The position numbers and the translations under genes were made by a program. 64,000 nucleotides of DNA from Diplonema papillatum (taxonomy: Eukaryota; Euglenozoa; Diplonemea; Diplonemida; Diplonemidae), in the NCBI GenBank assembly GCA_030068145.1, contig JAPJBO010000037.1, positions 383,001 to 447,000 on the forward strand, in the 5' to 3' direction. The notes beneath the pieces are model-generated. The model searched no databases. It saw only the letters and a list, made by a program, of their open reading frames with translations, and had not been told where the DNA came from. This document shows, in pieces, positions 62,646 through 64,000 of the stretch; position 1 is the stretch's first letter, and each line of letters starts with the position of its first letter.

Positions 62646-64000
62646 TCCACGCCAACGATTTGTCCCCCCAGCCGACGAGAGAGTTCTATCTGGCCCTCGT
62701 AGCGTACGCGCTTCTCGTGACTCAAGGTATCGAACCCAACCCTGGCCCTCCACCAATTCGAATTGTGACTATAAATGTCACGTCCTTGATGAAGAACCTG
62801 TACCTCCTCATCTGCATAGCGGCGGACATCATCTGTGTTCAAGAAACGAAGTTGACGAGTGCCGGGCAGAGAAGTATCCGGATGGCCCTGAAACAAGCCG
62901 GCGCCCTTGATGTATGGCAACCCTTCTTCGGCAGCTGCTGTGTTGGGCGGAAGTGCGGCAACAGCGTCCCATCCCAGGTTACAGGAGGTAGTGCAGGAGT
63001 CGCGATTTTCGTCAAGAAAGGCTTGCCTGCATGTATCGTCGAGCCTTTTGACGCAGCCGAGCAACGTGCCTACGAATCGGCCCGCTTCTTGCATGTACGT
63101 GTCGCGACAGGTGTAGGTAAAGGAGCCGTACACGTGGTGTCATTGTACGGTCACTGTGGCATTTCCGAAAAACCCGAGCGGGAAAGGTTGATCGAGGGAT
63201 CCCTGTGGGGATTGCGCCAGCGCTTGGGTGCTGTGCCCCTTGTCGCCGCCGGCGATTTCAACACGACCCCCCTCGGTTCCCCGGCGCTCCGTTTCGCCTT
63301 GCGCAACGGCTGGTCGGACTCTGCCGAGCTGCAAGCTGAAGCCCTGGGAAGTCCTGCAGAGTTTACATGTTACCACGGTCAGCCGTCACGCATCGACCTT
63401 CTTCTCACCAACGAAGTCGCTTCTGCCGCTCTCGGTCGCGTGGAGACTTTCGAAGCCGGCCTCCCTACGCACAAGGCGGTCCGAGCCACCTTTAATCTTG
63501 CAGTATTCCAACAACTGAACCCGGTACTCCGGTACCCCCGGGCAATTCCAAGCACCGGGCTGAGCGGCCTGGACGACCCGAATGCCCTCCGGAACGTCTC
63601 TGAGAAGTACCGCCTCGGGGACCCTTGCCCCCCCGGGCTCGAAGGTAGCCCCCGGGTGAACTTCCTCTGGCAACGGACTTCGCGAGCTGCGGAAGAGTAC
63701 CTCATCCTCAAATCCGGAATCGAAGGCAACCTAACCGGGTACTGTGGCCGTGGCGTACGTCGGGAATTGAACTCTCAGCGAGTATCGGCGAGGCCGTCCC
63801 CTGAAGGTGCGGGAGCCGATACAGCTTCTTTGAAGAGAGCCAGGTGTCTCCTTGGGCGCATACGGGAGTACGCAGCCGCCAGAGCCAAATGGGAAAGCAC
63901 AATCGTCTCCCCTGGCCCTTTGCCCTTCCAGCTTGAGGGACAGTGGACGAAAATACGCTCCTTTCGAAGTTTCGTGTTGCAGCGCACGGATGGGAAGTGT
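62639..64000 (+). CDS. Non-LTR retrotransposon ORF2, N-terminal part: 2A-like motif and AP endonuclease
   Basis: The ATG at 62639 overlaps the ORF1 stop (ATGGTGA) in the -1 frame, and the frame is open for 454 codons to the window edge. Residues 30-37 are GIEPNPGP, the core of 2A-like ribosome-skipping peptides, after a hydrophobic LALVAYALLVTQ stretch. Residues about 41-275 form an exonuclease-endonuclease-phosphatase domain: TINVTSL, IICVQETKL (catalytic Glu), VVSLYGH, AAGDFNTTP (Asp, Asn), SRIDLLLTN and LPTHKA (catalytic His). This enzyme nicks target DNA to prime reverse transcription. The reverse transcriptase should lie beyond the window. All endonuclease motifs are intact and no frameshift is seen, so the element may be recent. 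Confidence 0.85.
   Translation, partial: MVIHANDLSPQPTREFYLALVAYALLVTQGIEPNPGPPPIRIVTINVTSLMKNLYLLICIAADIICVQETKLTSAGQRSIRMALKQAGALDVWQPFFGSCCVGRKCGNSVPSQVTGGSAGVAIFVKKGLPACIVEPFDAAEQRAYESARFLHVRVATGVGKGAVHVVSLYGHCGISEKPERERLIEGSLWGLRQRLGAVPLVAAGDFNTTPLGSPALRFALRNGWSDSAELQAEALGSPAEFTCYHGQPSRIDLLLTNEVASAALGRVETFEAGLPTHKAVRATFNLAVFQQLNPVLRYPRAIPSTGLSGLDDPNALRNVSEKYRLGDPCPPGLEGSPRVNFLWQRTSRAAEEYLILKSGIEGNLTGYCGRGVRRELNSQRVSARPSPEGAGADTASLKRARCLLGRIREYAAARAKWESTIVSPGPLPFQLEGQWTKIRSFRSFVLQRTDGKC

Overview
The window looks like nuclear DNA of a eukaryote, most likely a protist or alga with few introns. Supporting this are fragments of eukaryotic-type large- and small-subunit rRNA, an exon-like start of a DNA polymerase delta small subunit (POLD2), secreted multidomain proteins with uninterrupted reading frames over 4 kb, a non-LTR retrotransposon, tyrosine-recombinase elements, hAT-like and Harbinger-like non-autonomous elements, and a 5 kb satellite. 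No bacterial operon, Shine-Dalgarno pattern or CRISPR is present. The lineage cannot be fixed from the sequence alone.

Layout. 1-4 kb: a ~594-bp tandem array in which three truncated 5' gene copies precede one full copy of an unrecognised 284-aa protein, followed by decayed pieces of its 3' half. 4.2-6.7 kb: an ankyrin-repeat protein with a broken 5' copy upstream and a 3' fragment downstream. 7.3-9.6 kb: remnants of a minus-strand retroelement pol (RNase H and connection region), plus a 58-bp direct repeat and a foldback element. 10.1-42.2 kb: a tandem segmental triplication. Units A and B (~12.3 kb each) are almost identical; unit C keeps the same front half, but switches inside the gene to an older, diverged version followed by a shrunken spacer. 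Each unit carries a piece of LSU rRNA just upstream of a large gene for a secreted, membrane-anchored protein with two SGNH-hydrolase-like domains; the first keeps its catalytic residues and the second has lost them. 42.4-43.5 kb: a degenerate duplication. 43.7-47.7 kb: a putative ~4.0-kb inverted-repeat element with two unrecognised reading frames and nested small elements. 49.8-50.4 kb: N-terminal part of POLD2. 51.36-56.79 kb: a 5.4-kb element with 37-bp inverted ends and a TAA target duplication; its interior is two opposed arrays of a 41-bp satellite around a Pol III/tRNA-like sequence. 56.9-61.6 kb: three tyrosine-recombinase gene remnants among long perfect hairpins, small inverted-repeat elements and a 535-bp hAT-like element with a perfect 8-bp target duplication. 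61.6-64 kb: a non-LTR retrotransposon with ORF1 (zinc-finger-like C-terminus) and the start of ORF2 (2A-like motif, apurinic endonuclease domain), running off the window.

How it fits together. Most of the window is accessory, repeat-driven DNA. The host-gene content that can be argued is the SGNH-hydrolase array, the ankyrin protein, the 284-aa protein and the POLD2 fragment. The most unusual structures are the satellite-filled inverted-repeat element, the recombinase remnant enclosed by perfect 25-bp inverted repeats and surrounded by hairpins, and the 4-kb element of unknown type. Near-identity of units A and B could be recent duplication or gene conversion; an assembly effect cannot be excluded from sequence alone, although several indels do distinguish them.
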